From the NCBI RefSeq assembly GCF_002843605.1, contig NZ_CP025263.1, forward strand, positions 5,423,501-5,487,500: 64,000 nucleotides of DNA. The letters are read 5' to 3'. Positions 1-13,214 of the stretch are shown one piece after another; position 1 is the first letter of the stretch, and every line of letters begins with the position of its first letter. The position numbers and the translations under genes are program-made. The DNA is from Pseudomonas sp. S09G 359. GTDB taxonomy: Bacteria; Pseudomonadota; Gammaproteobacteria; Pseudomonadales; Pseudomonadaceae. The notes below the pieces were generated by a model. That model was not told the DNA's origin. It worked only from the letters and a program-made list of their open reading frames with translations, and did no database searches.

Positions 1-103
1 ATAAGGGGCGGGCTCAGTAGAGATGGAGCGCGCCCGAGCTAAAATGCCGGGGCATTATAGCGGTTCTTTCGTCGCGTTCACTGCGGGCGACCCTACGGAG
101 TAA

Positions 104-1027
<924 letters not shown>

Positions 1028-1073
1028 GGCACGCGCTACCCTGCCTACCTGTCTATCACCTGGGAAAACCCTG

Positions 1074-3110
1074 ATGCCACTGCGCCAGCGTCTTGAAAAT
1101 CTACCGGTAGGGCAGAAGCTGCTGGCCGCCCTGCTGGTGTTGTTGACCACCGTATTGCTGGTGGCCAACCTGACGTTTATCAGCGCCGCCTACTGGATCT
1201 CCCAGGAAAGCATGGCGCCCCAGGCCTTGCAGGCCATCGGCCGCCTGGTGTCCAACCCGGCCCTCGCCGCCGACGCCCTGGAATCCCCGGCCAAGGCCAA
1301 TGCCCTGCTCAATGAGCTGACCAGTTACTCGCCCCTGCGCGCCGCCGCCCTGTACGACGGCGAGGGCAATCGCCTGGCGCAGATGCAGCACGGCGACCGC
1401 CTGCACCTGCCGGACAACTATCGGCATATCGAAGCCTGGCGGGTGACCGAATTTCGCAGCAACCAGGTCATCACCCTACCCCGCGCTGGCCAGCCGTCCG
1501 GGCACCTGTTGCTGGTGGCCAGCAGTGAACTGCCGGTGGCCTTCTATACCGGCACCCTGACGGCCAGCCTGGGCATCCTGATTTTCAGTGTGCTGCTCTG
1601 GCTGATCATCGCCCGCCAGATCAAACGCCTGATCACCCGGCCCATCCACGAACTGGAAGAACTTTCGCGCCAGGTCACGCGGGAAGAGAACTACGCCCTG
1701 CGCGCCGGCCGTGGCAACCATGACGAAATCGGCAGCCTGGCCGAAGCCTTCAACACCATGCTGTCGCGCATCGAAGCGCGCGAGCAGCAGCTCAAGCGCG
1801 CGCGGGACGATTCCCAGGCGGCTTACGACCAGGCCCAAGGCCTGGCCGAAGAAACCCGCCATACCAACCGTAAGCTGGAACTGGAAGTGCAGGTTCGCAG
1901 CAAAATCGAGAAAAAACTCACCGGTTTTCAGAATTATCTGAACAGCATCATCGACTCGATGCCCTCGGCGCTGATCGCCCTGGACGAACAGCTCTACGTC
2001 ACCCAGTGGAACCAGGAAGCCAGCGCGCTTTCCGGCACGCGCCTGGATGAAGCCTTGAACCAGCCGATTTACCTCGCCTTCCAACCGCTCAAGCCGTACC
2101 TGCCGCAGATCAAGGCCACGGTGGAGCAACACACGGTGGAGCGCATCGAACGCGTCACCTGGATCAAGGACGATGAGCCCAAGCACTACGCGCTGACCTT
2201 CTACCCGCTGATGGGCGGGGCCGGGCGTGGCGTGGTGATCCGTATCGATGACATCACCCAGCGCCTGTCCCTGGAAGAAATGATGGTGCAGTCAGAGAAG
2301 ATGCTCTCGGTCGGCGGCCTCGCCGCCGGCATGGCCCACGAAATCAATAACCCGCTGGGGGCGATCCTGCACAACGTGCAAAACATTCGCCGCCGGCTGT
2401 CGCCCGACTTGCCCAAGAACCTGGAGCACGCTGAGCAGGCGGGCATCGCGCTAGAGACGGTCAACCGCTACCTGGAGGGCCGCGAAGTGCCGCAATTGCT
2501 CGATGGTATTCAGCAGGCCGGGGCACGGGCGGCGAAAATCGTCACCCACATGCTCAGCTTCAGCCGTCGCAGTAACCGACAGATGGCGCCCTGCGACCTG
2601 CCGGCACTGATCGATCAGGCCGTGGAAATCGCCGGCAATGATTTCGACCTGACCATCGGCTTCGACTTCAAGGGCCAGGCGATCATCCGCCAATTCGATC
2701 CGCAATTGGGTCCGGTGCCCGGCACGGCCAACGAGCTGGAGCAGGTGCTGCTCAACCTGCTGAAAAACGCCGCGCAGGCGATTCATTTGCGTGAAGACGA
2801 CAGCGAGCCGGGGCGTATCATCCTGCGCACCCGCCTCAACCCGCCGTGGGCGGAAATCCAGGTGGAAGACAACGGCATCGGCATGAGCGAAAACGTACGC
2901 AAACGCACGTTCGAGCCGTTCTTCACCACCAAGGAAATTGGCCAGGGCACCGGGCTTGGGCTGTCGGTGTCGTATTTCATCATCACCAACAACCACAAGG
3001 GCCAGATGGAAGTGCATTCCACCCTCGGCCAGGGCACCTGTTTCACCCTGCGTCTGCCCTTGGCCGGTAGCCAGCTGCCACCTTACGAACTTACCCAATT
3101 GGAGCACTGA
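1074..3110 (+). CDS. Membrane-bound hybrid-free sensor histidine kinase (HAMP-PAS-HisKA)
   Basis: This 678-residue sensor kinase has an N-terminal transmembrane helix (about residues 14-40), a periplasmic region of roughly 120 residues resembling CHASE8-type sensors, and a second membrane helix near 165-185. A HAMP segment, a coiled coil and a PAS-like domain (about 285-400) follow. The H-box is AGMAHEINNPLG with H422 as the predicted phosphorylated histidine. ATP-binding N, G1 (DNGIGM) and G2 (GQGTGLGLS) boxes follow. I start it at the internal ATG at 1074, because the longer frame would overlap the previous gene. No receiver domain and no response regulator gene is adjacent, so it is an orphan. 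Its stop lies only two bases before the adenosyltransferase gene. The signal and partner are unknown. Confidence 0.88.
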   Translation: MPLRQRLENLPVGQKLLAALLVLLTTVLLVANLTFISAAYWISQESMAPQALQAIGRLVSNPALAADALESPAKANALLNELTSYSPLRAAALYDGEGNRLAQMQHGDRLHLPDNYRHIEAWRVTEFRSNQVITLPRAGQPSGHLLLVASSELPVAFYTGTLTASLGILIFSVLLWLIIARQIKRLITRPIHELEELSRQVTREENYALRAGRGNHDEIGSLAEAFNTMLSRIEAREQQLKRARDDSQAAYDQAQGLAEETRHTNRKLELEVQVRSKIEKKLTGFQNYLNSIIDSMPSALIALDEQLYVTQWNQEASALSGTRLDEALNQPIYLAFQPLKPYLPQIKATVEQHTVERIERVTWIKDDEPKHYALTFYPLMGGAGRGVVIRIDDITQRLSLEEMMVQSEKMLSVGGLAAGMAHEINNPLGAILHNVQNIRRRLSPDLPKNLEHAEQAGIALETVNRYLEGREVPQLLDGIQQAGARAAKIVTHMLSFSRRSNRQMAPCDLPALIDQAVEIAGNDFDLTIGFDFKGQAIIRQFDPQLGPVPGTANELEQVLLNLLKNAAQAIHLREDDSEPGRIILRTRLNPPWAEIQVEDNGIGMSENVRKRTFEPFFTTKEIGQGTGLGLSVSYFIITNNHKGQMEVHSTLGQGTCFTLRLPLAGSQLPPYELTQLEH

Positions 3111-3112
3111 CC

Positions 3113-3691
3113 ATGGGCTTTCGCCTGTCGAAGATTTACACCCGCACCGGTGACAAGGGCGAAACCGGCCTTGGCGACGGCCGCCGCGTGCCCAAGGACC
3201 ACCCGCGGGTGGAGGCCATTGGCGAAGTCGATACGCTGAACAGTCAACTGGGGTTGCTGTTGGCCGGCCTTGAGGAACAGAGTGGCCAGCACCCGGAACT
3301 GAAGGATGTGATCGAGGTACTGAGCCCGTGCCAGCATCGTCTGTTTGACTTGGGCGGCGAACTGGCGATGCCGGTGTACAAGGCGCTGAACGCGGCGGAG
3401 GTGGATCGGCTGGAAGCAGCGATCGATCGCTGGAATGAAGAGGTCGGGCCGTTGGAAAATTTCATCCTGCCCGGGGGCTCAGCGTTGATCGCCCAGGCCC
3501 ATGTATGCCGCAGCCTGGCGCGCAGTGCCGAGCGGCGCTGTCAGCACTTGAATGCGCTCGAACCGCTGGAAGGTGTGGGGTTGGCGTATATCAATAGGTT
3601 GTCGGATTTGCTGTTTGTAGCGGCCCGGGTGATTGCCAGGCGCCAGGGTGTGGCGGAGGTGTTGTGGCAGGCGGCGGCTAAACCGCACTGA
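3113..3691 (+). CDS. PduO-type ATP:cob(I)alamin adenosyltransferase
   Basis: This 192-residue cytosolic enzyme transfers the adenosyl group of ATP to cob(I)alamin, making adenosylcobalamin. The N-terminus carries the family ATP-binding signature (YTRTGDKGETGLGDG, residues 9-23), followed by EAIGEVDTLNS. The conserved ARSAERR arginine motif is near residue 140. Its length is normal for the PduO/MMAB type, which is unrelated to CobA/BtuR. The start is the ATG two bases after the histidine kinase stop, so the two are very likely translated from one message. No other cobalamin gene is nearby. Confidence 0.9.
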   Translation: MGFRLSKIYTRTGDKGETGLGDGRRVPKDHPRVEAIGEVDTLNSQLGLLLAGLEEQSGQHPELKDVIEVLSPCQHRLFDLGGELAMPVYKALNAAEVDRLEAAIDRWNEEVGPLENFILPGGSALIAQAHVCRSLARSAERRCQHLNALEPLEGVGLAYINRLSDLLFVAARVIARRQGVAEVLWQAAAKPH

Positions 3692-3714
3692 TGTTTTTCA
3701 GGTGACTGATAGGG

Positions 3715-3819
3715 CCTCATCGGGGGCAAGTCGAATCGTCGCACCGCCCCTCCCACACTGGCCTGCATTTCAAGGGTGGAACTCGGTCAAATGTGGGAGG
3801 GGGCTTGCCCCCGATGAGG
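3715..3819. repeat. REPIN with a variant left arm
   Basis: Two inverted REP arms flank a short spacer. The right arm is the standard GTGGGAGGGGGCTTGCCCCCGAT form. The left arm carries a variant in which GGGGCAAG is followed by TCGAATCGTCGCACC before CCCCTCCCAC. Positions 3723-3757 are identical to 40781-40815. It lies between the convergent adenosyltransferase and Nudix genes. Confidence 0.85.
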
Positions 3820-3834
3820 CCAGTCAGAACCCTA

Positions 3835-4788
3835 TCAAGCTTCCGGCCAGAACGCTCTGATACCAGCAACCCCCTGTGCCCCAGCCTCCCAAGCTTGCTC
3901 CCGCTCAGCCGGCCCAACCCCGCCCAACAGAAACACCGGCTTGCTGAACCCGCTGATCAACCCTGCCGCCTGCTCCCAACCCAACGGCTGTGCATCCGGA
4001 TGAGTCTGAGTCGGTTGCACCGGCGACAGCGTGACAAAATCCACATCCATCAATTCCGCCAGCGCCAGCTCTTCGGCGTTGTGGCAAGAAGCCGCCAACC
4101 AGCGATCCTTCGGCAGTGGTCGGCCCTTGCTCGCATACTTACGCAATTGCGCCGAGGTCATGTGCCAGCCGGCCGCCGGGAAATCCCCGAGCCACTCAAA
4201 CGGGCCTTTGAGCATCAACTGCGCCTTGCCCGCGCACAGGCCTACTGCGTCCACCGCCAAGTCACGGTATTTGGGGTCGTAACCATTGGGTGCACGCAAT
4301 TGAACCAGCTTGATACCGCCAGCAATGGCTTTCTGAATGCCGCGCAACAGCGCCGGACCTTCCAGCTCGCCTGGGGTGATCAGGTAGTCCGCAGGCAGGC
4401 GTGCAGCAGCCACAATCGGCGCGTTCGCCGCCGGGAACTCATAGTTGATCAGGTCCCGAGGGGCCACCCATTCCAGCGGCTGCCCTTCAACACCGTGGGG
4501 CTCGCCGGTAAAGGCCGACACTTCCCAGACATCCAGCAACACCTGTTTGTCGGGGTAGTCGTGTTGCACCTTGATCAGCGGCCGCGCCGTGGTGACCTGG
4601 ATACCCAGTTCTTCCTGCAATTCGCGGGACAAGGCCGTGGCGACCGACTCATCGGCCTCCACCTTGCCGCCGGGAAACTCCCAGAGGCCGCCCTGATGCT
4701 GGGTATCGGCACGGCGCGCCAGCAGGATCCTGCCGTCGACGCCGCGGATCACCGCTGCTGCTACATGCACTCGTTTCACCGCGCTCAT
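3835..4788 (-). CDS. Nudix hydrolase fused to a degenerate ThiE/TenI-like domain
   Basis: This 317-residue protein has two domains. Residues about 1-130 are a MutT-type Nudix hydrolase with a complete Nudix box at 41-63 (G-x5-E then RELQEELGI), expected to hydrolyse oxidised nucleotides such as 8-oxo-dGTP. Residues about 135-317 resemble thiamine phosphate synthase/TenI. In that half the usual lysine after VQLR is absent, and the phosphate-loop TxTK position reads TQTH, so synthase activity is doubtful. The ATG at 4788 lies 10 bases beyond the argJ stop with AAGAGG immediately upstream. A GTG three codons in has better ribosome-site spacing and is an alternative. It is co-oriented with argJ and secA. 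Confidence 0.88.
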   Translation of the reverse strand: MSAVKRVHVAAAVIRGVDGRILLARRADTQHQGGLWEFPGGKVEADESVATALSRELQEELGIQVTTARPLIKVQHDYPDKQVLLDVWEVSAFTGEPHGVEGQPLEWVAPRDLINYEFPAANAPIVAAARLPADYLITPGELEGPALLRGIQKAIAGGIKLVQLRAPNGYDPKYRDLAVDAVGLCAGKAQLMLKGPFEWLGDFPAAGWHMTSAQLRKYASKGRPLPKDRWLAASCHNAEELALAELMDVDFVTLSPVQPTQTHPDAQPLGWEQAAGLISGFSKPVFLLGGVGPAEREQAWEAGAQGVAGIRAFWPEA

Positions 4789-4798
4789 CCTCTTGCTA

Positions 4799-6016
4799 TC
4801 AGGTGCGGTATTCCGCATTGATCTTCACGTACTCGTGGGACAGGTCAGTGGTCCAGATGGTTTCGCTGCACTCGCCACGACCCAACTCGATACGGATGGT
4901 GATTTCTTCCTGCTGCATCACCGCCGAGCCCTGGGCTTCGGTGTAACTCTCGGCGCGGGCGCCACGGCTGGCGATGCACACGTCACCGAGGAACACGTCG
5001 ATCTTGCTCACGTCCAGGTCCGGCACGCCCGCCCGGCCGACGGCGGCGAGGATACGGCCCCAGTTCGGGTCAGAGGCGAACAATGCGGTCTTGATCAGTG
5101 GCGAGTGGGCCACGGTGTAACCCACATCCAGGCATTCCTGGTGGTTGCCGCCGCCGTTGACTTCAACGGTAACGAATTTGGTCGCGCCTTCGCCGTCACG
5201 CACGATGGCCTGGGCGACCTCCATGCACACCTCGAACACGGCTTGCTTCAAGGCGGTGAACAGCGGCCCGCTGGCATAGGTGATTTCCGGCACGTTGGCC
5301 TGGCCGGTGGCGATCAGCATGCAGCAGTCGTTGGTCGAAGTGTCGCCATCGATGGTGATGCGGTTGAACGACTTGTTGGCACCGTCCAGGATCAGGCTTT
5401 GCAGCACATCGCGGGAAACTTTGGCGTCGGTGGCGATGTAACCGAGCATGGTCGCCATGTTCGGGCGGATCATGCCCGCGCCCTTGCTGATACCGGTCAC
5501 GGTCACGGTCACGCCGTCGTGCACGAACTGGCGGCTCGCGCCTTTTGGCAGGGTGTCGGTGGTCATGATGCCGGTCGCGGCGGCCGCCCAGTTATCCACA
5601 GACAGGTCATCCAGCGCGGCTTGCAGCGCGCCTTCGATTTTCTCGACCGGCAGCGGCTCGCCGATAACACCGGTGGAGTACGGCAGCACTTGGCTGGCGT
5701 CCACACCGGTCAACTGAGCCAGCTTGGCGCAGGTGCGTGCAGCAGCCACCAGGCCAGGTTCGCCGGTACCGGCGTTGGCGTTGCCGGTGTTGGTCAGCAG
5801 GTAGCGGATAGAGCCTGCAACACGCTGCTTGGCCAGGATTACCGGTGCAGCGCAGAAGGCGTTGAGGGTGAACACACCCGCGACGGTCGAGCCTTCGGCA
5901 CAGCGCATCACCACCACATCCTTGCGCCCCGGGCGCTTGATGCCGGCCGAAGCGATACCGAGTTCAAAACCGGCAACCGGGTGCAATGTGGGCAAAGGAC
6001 CAAGACCAACAGCCAT
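4799..6016 (-). CDS. argJ: Bifunctional ornithine acetyltransferase / N-acetylglutamate synthase
   Basis: ArgJ transfers the acetyl group from N-acetylornithine to glutamate, making the arginine pathway cyclic, and in many bacteria also makes N-acetylglutamate from acetyl-CoA. The 405-residue length is typical. The self-cleavage motif ATML is at residues 188-191 (in [11 protein letters not shown]), with cleavage expected between A188 and T189 to give alpha and beta chains. The family segment IMTTDTLPK is at 150-158. It lies downstream of secA on the same strand, with a terminator hairpin between them, and 10 bases upstream of the Nudix gene. Confidence 0.96.
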   Translation of the reverse strand: MAVGLGPLPTLHPVAGFELGIASAGIKRPGRKDVVVMRCAEGSTVAGVFTLNAFCAAPVILAKQRVAGSIRYLLTNTGNANAGTGEPGLVAAARTCAKLAQLTGVDASQVLPYSTGVIGEPLPVEKIEGALQAALDDLSVDNWAAAATGIMTTDTLPKGASRQFVHDGVTVTVTGISKGAGMIRPNMATMLGYIATDAKVSRDVLQSLILDGANKSFNRITIDGDTSTNDCCMLIATGQANVPEITYASGPLFTALKQAVFEVCMEVAQAIVRDGEGATKFVTVEVNGGGNHQECLDVGYTVAHSPLIKTALFASDPNWGRILAAVGRAGVPDLDVSKIDVFLGDVCIASRGARAESYTEAQGSAVMQQEEITIRIELGRGECSETIWTTDLSHEYVKINAEYRT

Positions 6017-6078
6017 GAATGCGCTCCTTAAAAATAGATGATGTCTGTGCCGTCATTATCGACGGTGAAATTAATGGC

Positions 6079-6112
6079 AAAAACGCCGCGACGGCAGAGG
6101 CCGGTCGCGGCG
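6079..6112 (-). terminator. Rho-independent terminator after secA
   Basis: Read on the minus strand this is a GC-rich stem (GCCGCGAC paired with GTCGCGGC, with a small internal mismatch) around a CCTCTG loop, followed by a run of T. It sits 29 bases past the secA stop and before argJ. Confidence 0.7.
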
Positions 6113-6140
6113 CAGGGTGTAGCAGCGTCAGGCAAAAATC

Positions 6141-8876
<2,736 letters not shown>

Positions 8877-9181
8877 ATCGGCAGGTTCTTCCACACATAG
8901 GGATGGAGGGCGCACCGTGAGTGGCCCGAGCAGCCCTCACGGCCGCATGCGAACGCGCATTCTACCCGGATTCGTGGGTGAGGAAAGTGGCGTTGTTCCC
9001 CGATGCTGGCATGGGCCCGTGAGAGTGCTTGTTTAAAATAAGGGCTTTTGCTGGAACTTCAACCCATGGAACGCAGAAGTTACCTATTGATTTCGCGGGC
9101 AAAGTCCCGTGGATGCATCTGATGGGGGCGTACAGGCGCTTTCTGTTAAGATGACTGCTCTGTTACCTAAGGTGTCTAAAC
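8877..9181. other. secA-dciA divergent intergenic region
   Basis: This 305-base gap holds the promoters of the divergent secA and dciA genes. I see no convincing ORF, RNA gene or repeat. A TTAAGAT sequence near 9146 could be a -10 element for dciA, but no good -35 accompanies it. Confidence 0.4.
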
Positions 9182-9637
9182 ATGGCATTTCGCCCTCTTA
9201 CAGCCCGCGCTCCCAGCGTGTTGCTTCGCGAAGCCAAGCCGTTGAAAGCCATCTTTGGCCATGCGCAACGCTTGGGCCATTTGCAACGCCTGCTCGAAAG
9301 CCAGCTGCAACCCGCCGCACGCGAACACTGCCATGTGGCGTCGTGGCGCGAAGGTAATTTGCTATTAATTGTCACCGACGGCCACTGGGCGACCCGTTTG
9401 CGCTACCAGCAAAAACGCCTGCAGCGTCAATTGTTGGTATTTGATGAGTTCGCCAGCCTGACGCGCATCCAGTTCAAGGTGCAACCGCCCACCGTCCAGC
9501 AGGGCGCGGTGGGGCACACCATGGATTTGTCAGCGATTGCGGCCGAAACCATTCAGGCGACGGCCGACGGGATCAGCGACCCAGGCTTGCGCGCCGCATT
9601 GGAGCGGTTGGCCGCCCACGCCAAGCCCAAGGCCTGA
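9182..9637 (+). CDS. dciA: DUF721 protein, DciA-type replicative helicase loader
   Basis: This 151-residue protein matches the DUF721/DciA family. DciA binds the replicative helicase DnaB and supports its loading in bacteria that lack DnaC. The conserved parts seen are the basic N-terminal KH-like core with the WREGNLLLIVTDGHWATRLRY segment (about 58-78) and the basic LRYQQKRLQRQL stretch. The start is an ATG with a weak AAGG-like site upstream. It is divergent from secA and convergent, with a 4-base gap, on the ATPase gene that follows. In many gammaproteobacteria this gene sits between lpxC and secA, but lpxC is not adjacent here. Confidence 0.8.
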   Translation: MAFRPLTARAPSVLLREAKPLKAIFGHAQRLGHLQRLLESQLQPAAREHCHVASWREGNLLLIVTDGHWATRLRYQQKRLQRQLLVFDEFASLTRIQFKVQPPTVQQGAVGHTMDLSAIAAETIQATADGISDPGLRAALERLAAHAKPKA

Positions 9638-9641
9638 GCCA

Positions 9642-11120
9642 CTACTTGCGCTTGCTGCCGCCCAGCAGCGCCCCCAACAAACCTCGCACCAGTTGCCGCC
9701 CCATCTGATTGGCGGCTTGCTGCATGGCTGATTTCAGCGCTTTACCTGCCGTTGTACCCAGAAACGCCCCGGCCTTGTCGGTAAAGCTCGGCTCATCGGC
9801 GCCAGGCTTGGCGTCCTCGGCGGGCCCCAGTTCCTTGCGCGCCATCAGCACCTCATAGGCGGACTCGCGGTCGACCGGCTTGTCATAGCGCCCCAACAGC
9901 GGCGAACTGGCCACCAGCGCGGCGCGCTCGGCTTCGCTCAACGGCCCGATTCGCGATTGCGGCGGCGCCACCAGCACGCGCTGGACCATTTCTGGCGTGC
10001 CTTTTTCCTGCAAGGTGCCCACCAATGCCTCACCGGTGCCCAACTCGGTCAATACCGCCAAGGCCTCAAACGCCGGGTTTGGCCGGAAACCGTCCGCCAC
10101 CGCCCGCAGGGATTTCTGCTCTTTAGTGGTGAATGCGCGCAGGCCGTGCTGGATACGCAGGCCAAGCTGGGCCAGCACGGTATCAGGCAGGTCGCCCGGC
10201 GATTGCGTGACAAAATACACGCCGACACCTTTGGAGCGAATCAGCCGCACCACTTGCTCCAGGCGCTCTTGCAGCGCCTTGGGCGTATCGGCAAACAACA
10301 AATGGGCCTCATCAAAGAACAGCGCCAGCAAGGGTTTGTCGGCATCACCGCGCTCCGGCAACTGCTCGAACAGTTCCGCCAGCAACCACAACAGGAAGGT
10401 CGCGTACACCTTCGGCGCTTCATGCACCAGACGGCTGGCGTCCAACAGATGGATACGTCCGCGCCCGTCGCTGGCAGGTTGCAAAATATCCTCAAGCTGC
10501 AAGGCCGGCTCGCCAAACAGGGCTTCGGCGCCCTGCTGTTCCAGCACTGCCAGACGTCGCAACAGGGCCTGGCTGGAACCGGTGGTCATCAACGCGGCAT
10601 CGTCCCCCAGCAACTCGGGGTGATAACGCAGATGGTTGAGCAGCGCCTTGAGGTCTTTGAGGTCCAGCAGCAACAGACCTTCACGGTCTGCCACCTTGAA
10701 TGCCGCATACAGGGCCGACTGTTGGCTGTCGGTCAGTTCCAGCAGGCTGCCGAGCAGCAACGGGCCCATTTCACTGATCGTGGTGCGCAACGGATGACCG
10801 GACTGCCCGTGGATATCCCACAGCGTGACCGGATAAGCCTTGGCCGTGTAATTAAGGAATGGCATGCCGGCGATACGCTCGGCGACCTTGCCCTGCGGGT
10901 TGGCGGCCGCGCCCAGGCCGCACAGGTCTCCCTTGATGTCGGCGGCGAACACCGCCACGCCGGCATCACTGAAGGCTTCGGCCAGGCGCTGCAATGTGAC
11001 GGTCTTGCCCGTGCCGGTCGCGCCGGCAATCAGCCCGTGACGGTTGGCCAGGCGCATAGCCTGGGCGATGGGCTGGCCGGAAAGGTCTGCGCCGATAAGG
11101 AGTTGCGTGGAGTCAGGCAT
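9642..11120 (-). CDS. HerA-like P-loop ATPase of the YjgR/DUF853 family
   Basis: This 492-residue predicted ATPase resembles HerA/VirB4-type DNA-translocating ATPases of the DUF853 (YjgR) branch. Walker A is GATGTGKT at residues 33-40. A Walker B-like segment LLALFFDEAHLLF lies near the middle, followed by IRSKGVGVYFVTQSPGDLPD, typical of the family. The C-terminus is basic and glycine/leucine rich. I prefer the ATG at 11120, which has GGTG at good spacing; an ATG at 11132 is in frame and possible. The biological role of YjgR-type proteins is not established. It converges with dciA. Confidence 0.82.
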   Translation of the reverse strand: MPDSTQLLIGADLSGQPIAQAMRLANRHGLIAGATGTGKTVTLQRLAEAFSDAGVAVFAADIKGDLCGLGAAANPQGKVAERIAGMPFLNYTAKAYPVTLWDIHGQSGHPLRTTISEMGPLLLGSLLELTDSQQSALYAAFKVADREGLLLLDLKDLKALLNHLRYHPELLGDDAALMTTGSSQALLRRLAVLEQQGAEALFGEPALQLEDILQPASDGRGRIHLLDASRLVHEAPKVYATFLLWLLAELFEQLPERGDADKPLLALFFDEAHLLFADTPKALQERLEQVVRLIRSKGVGVYFVTQSPGDLPDTVLAQLGLRIQHGLRAFTTKEQKSLRAVADGFRPNPAFEALAVLTELGTGEALVGTLQEKGTPEMVQRVLVAPPQSRIGPLSEAERAALVASSPLLGRYDKPVDRESAYEVLMARKELGPAEDAKPGADEPSFTDKAGAFLGTTAGKALKSAMQQAANQMGRQLVRGLLGALLGGSKRK

Positions 11121-11324
11121 TTCGTCACCCATGGTTAATCTTTAGTGTCGCCAGGTCGATACAGGCCAGTGTGAGACCCACAAAGTCTAAAAATAGGTCG
11201 GGTAATTCCTACAGGGCCCCTTAGAACTACCACAAGAAATATCACACCTTTTTTGACGCTGCCATTTTGCGCATCCCACGAGGACGCGCTTCGGATATTA
11301 AGACCTTAGCGGACCCTACAAGCC

Positions 11325-13214
11325 ATGAATAAAAATCTGCGTTTCAGCCACAAAATCCTGCTTGCAGCCTCGCTTATCGTCATCGCCGCTTTCGCGCTCT
11401 TTACCCTCTACAACGACTACCTGCAACGCAACGCCATTCGCAGCGACCTCGACAATTACCTGCAGGAAATGGGCGATGTCACCGCCGGCAGCATTCAGAC
11501 CTGGCTCACCGGGCGCATTGCCCTGGTGGAAAACGCTGCGCAAAACATCGCGGTCAACCCTGAGTCGTCCGCAGTAGCCAGCCTGCTGGACCAGAAAACC
11601 CTGACCTCCTCGTTCATGGCCACCTACGTCGGCGACAGTAAAGGCGCGTTCACCATCCGCCCCGACACCAAGATGCCGGACGGTTTCGACCCGCGTGTGC
11701 GGCCCTGGTACAAGGGCGCGCAGAGCAGCAACGGTTCAACGCTGACCGAACCCTATATCGATGCCGCCACCGGCAAGCTGATCATTTCCATTGCCACCCC
11801 AAGCAGCAACGGCAGCCAAAGCATCGGCGTGGTCGGGGGCGACCTCAGCCTGCAAACCCTGGTGGATAACATTGGCGCGCTGAACTTCGGCGGCCGCGGC
11901 TATGCCTTTTTGGTCAGTGCCGACGGTAAGGTGCTGGTGCATCCGGACAAAAACCTGGTGATGAAGACCCTGGCCGACGTGTACCCGAAAAACACACCGA
12001 AGATCAGTGGTGGCTCCAGCGAAGTCGAGGCCAACGGCAAGGATACTATCGTGACCTTTACGCCGATCAAGGGCCTGCCTTCAGTGAATTGGTACCTCGG
12101 TATTTCCGTGGACAAAGACAAATCCTTCGCCATGCTCAGCGAATTCCGCACCTCGGCCATCATCGCCACACTCATTGCCGTGGCGATCATCATCGCCCTG
12201 CTTGGCATGCTGATCCGCGTGCTGTTGCAACCGCTGCATGTGATGACCCGCGCCATGCAGGACATCGCCGATGGCGAGGGCGACCTGACCCGCCGCCTGG
12301 CCATCCAGAACCACGATGAGTTCGGCACGCTGGGTAACGCTTTCAACCGGTTCGTGGAGCGGATTCACACCTCGATCCGCGAAGTGTCCTCGGCCACCGA
12401 GCAGGTCAATGAAGTGGCATTGCGGGTGGTCAGCGCGTCCAACTCATCGATGGTCAACTCCGACGAGCAAGCCAACCGCACCAACAGTGTCGCTGCCGCC
12501 ATTAACGAACTGGGCGCGGCCGCGCAGGAAATCGCCCGTAACGCGGCGCAAGCTTCCAACCAGGCCACCGATGCAAGACAGTTGGCCGAAGACGGTCAAC
12601 AGGTGGTTGAACGCAATATCAAGGCGATGACCCAACTGTCCGCGATGATCAGCGCGTCCAGCAGCAATATCGAAGCGCTCAACAGCAAAACCGTGAATAT
12701 CGGCCAGATTCTTGAAGTGATCACCAGCATTTCCCAGCAGACCAACCTGCTGGCACTGAACGCGGCCATCGAGGCGGCCCGCGCAGGCGAAGCCGGGCGC
12801 GGGTTTGCGGTAGTCGCCGATGAGGTGCGCAACCTTGCCCACCGCACCCAGGAATCGGCGCAACAAGTGCAAACAATGATTGAGGAGCTACAAGTCGGCG
12901 CCCGGGACTCGGTCAGCACCATGGGCGAAAGCCAGCGCCACAGCCATGACAGCGTGGAAATCGCCAACCTGGCCGGCGAGCGCTTGAACAGCGTGACCCT
13001 GCGCATTGGCGAGATCGACGGCATGAACCAGTCGGTGGCCACTGCCACCGAGGAGCAGACCTCGGTAGTCGAGTCGATCAACATGGATATCACCGAGATC
13101 AACACCCTCAACCAGGAAGGTGTGGAAAACCTGCAATCGACCCTGCGCGCCTGCGCCGACCTGGAACAGCAGGCCGCGCGACTGAAACAGTTGGTGGGCA
13201 GTTTCCGGATCTGA
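11325..13214 (+). CDS. Methyl-accepting chemotaxis protein with amino-acid-type dCACHE domain
   Basis: This 629-residue chemoreceptor is of the PctA/PctB type. It has transmembrane helix 1 at about residues 10-28, a periplasmic double-CACHE domain to about 280, a second helix, a HAMP domain and the cytoplasmic signalling tip ([18 protein letters not shown]). The amino-acid-binding dCACHE motif is present at R126, W128, Y129, Y144, D146 and D173, with F121 where tyrosine is usual. It probably senses L-amino acids; the ligand range is inferred. The first codons contain AATAAAAA (11328-11335), which fits the AAnAAnAA pattern bound by Hfq/Crc. The gene ends exactly where the convergent 56-residue gene ends. 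Confidence 0.92.
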   Translation: MNKNLRFSHKILLAASLIVIAAFALFTLYNDYLQRNAIRSDLDNYLQEMGDVTAGSIQTWLTGRIALVENAAQNIAVNPESSAVASLLDQKTLTSSFMATYVGDSKGAFTIRPDTKMPDGFDPRVRPWYKGAQSSNGSTLTEPYIDAATGKLIISIATPSSNGSQSIGVVGGDLSLQTLVDNIGALNFGGRGYAFLVSADGKVLVHPDKNLVMKTLADVYPKNTPKISGGSSEVEANGKDTIVTFTPIKGLPSVNWYLGISVDKDKSFAMLSEFRTSAIIATLIAVAIIIALLGMLIRVLLQPLHVMTRAMQDIADGEGDLTRRLAIQNHDEFGTLGNAFNRFVERIHTSIREVSSATEQVNEVALRVVSASNSSMVNSDEQANRTNSVAAAINELGAAAQEIARNAAQASNQATDARQLAEDGQQVVERNIKAMTQLSAMISASSSNIEALNSKTVNIGQILEVITSISQQTNLLALNAAIEAARAGEAGRGFAVVADEVRNLAHRTQESAQQVQTMIEELQVGARDSVSTMGESQRHSHDSVEIANLAGERLNSVTLRIGEIDGMNQSVATATEEQTSVVESINMDITEINTLNQEGVENLQSTLRACADLEQQAARLKQLVGSFRI

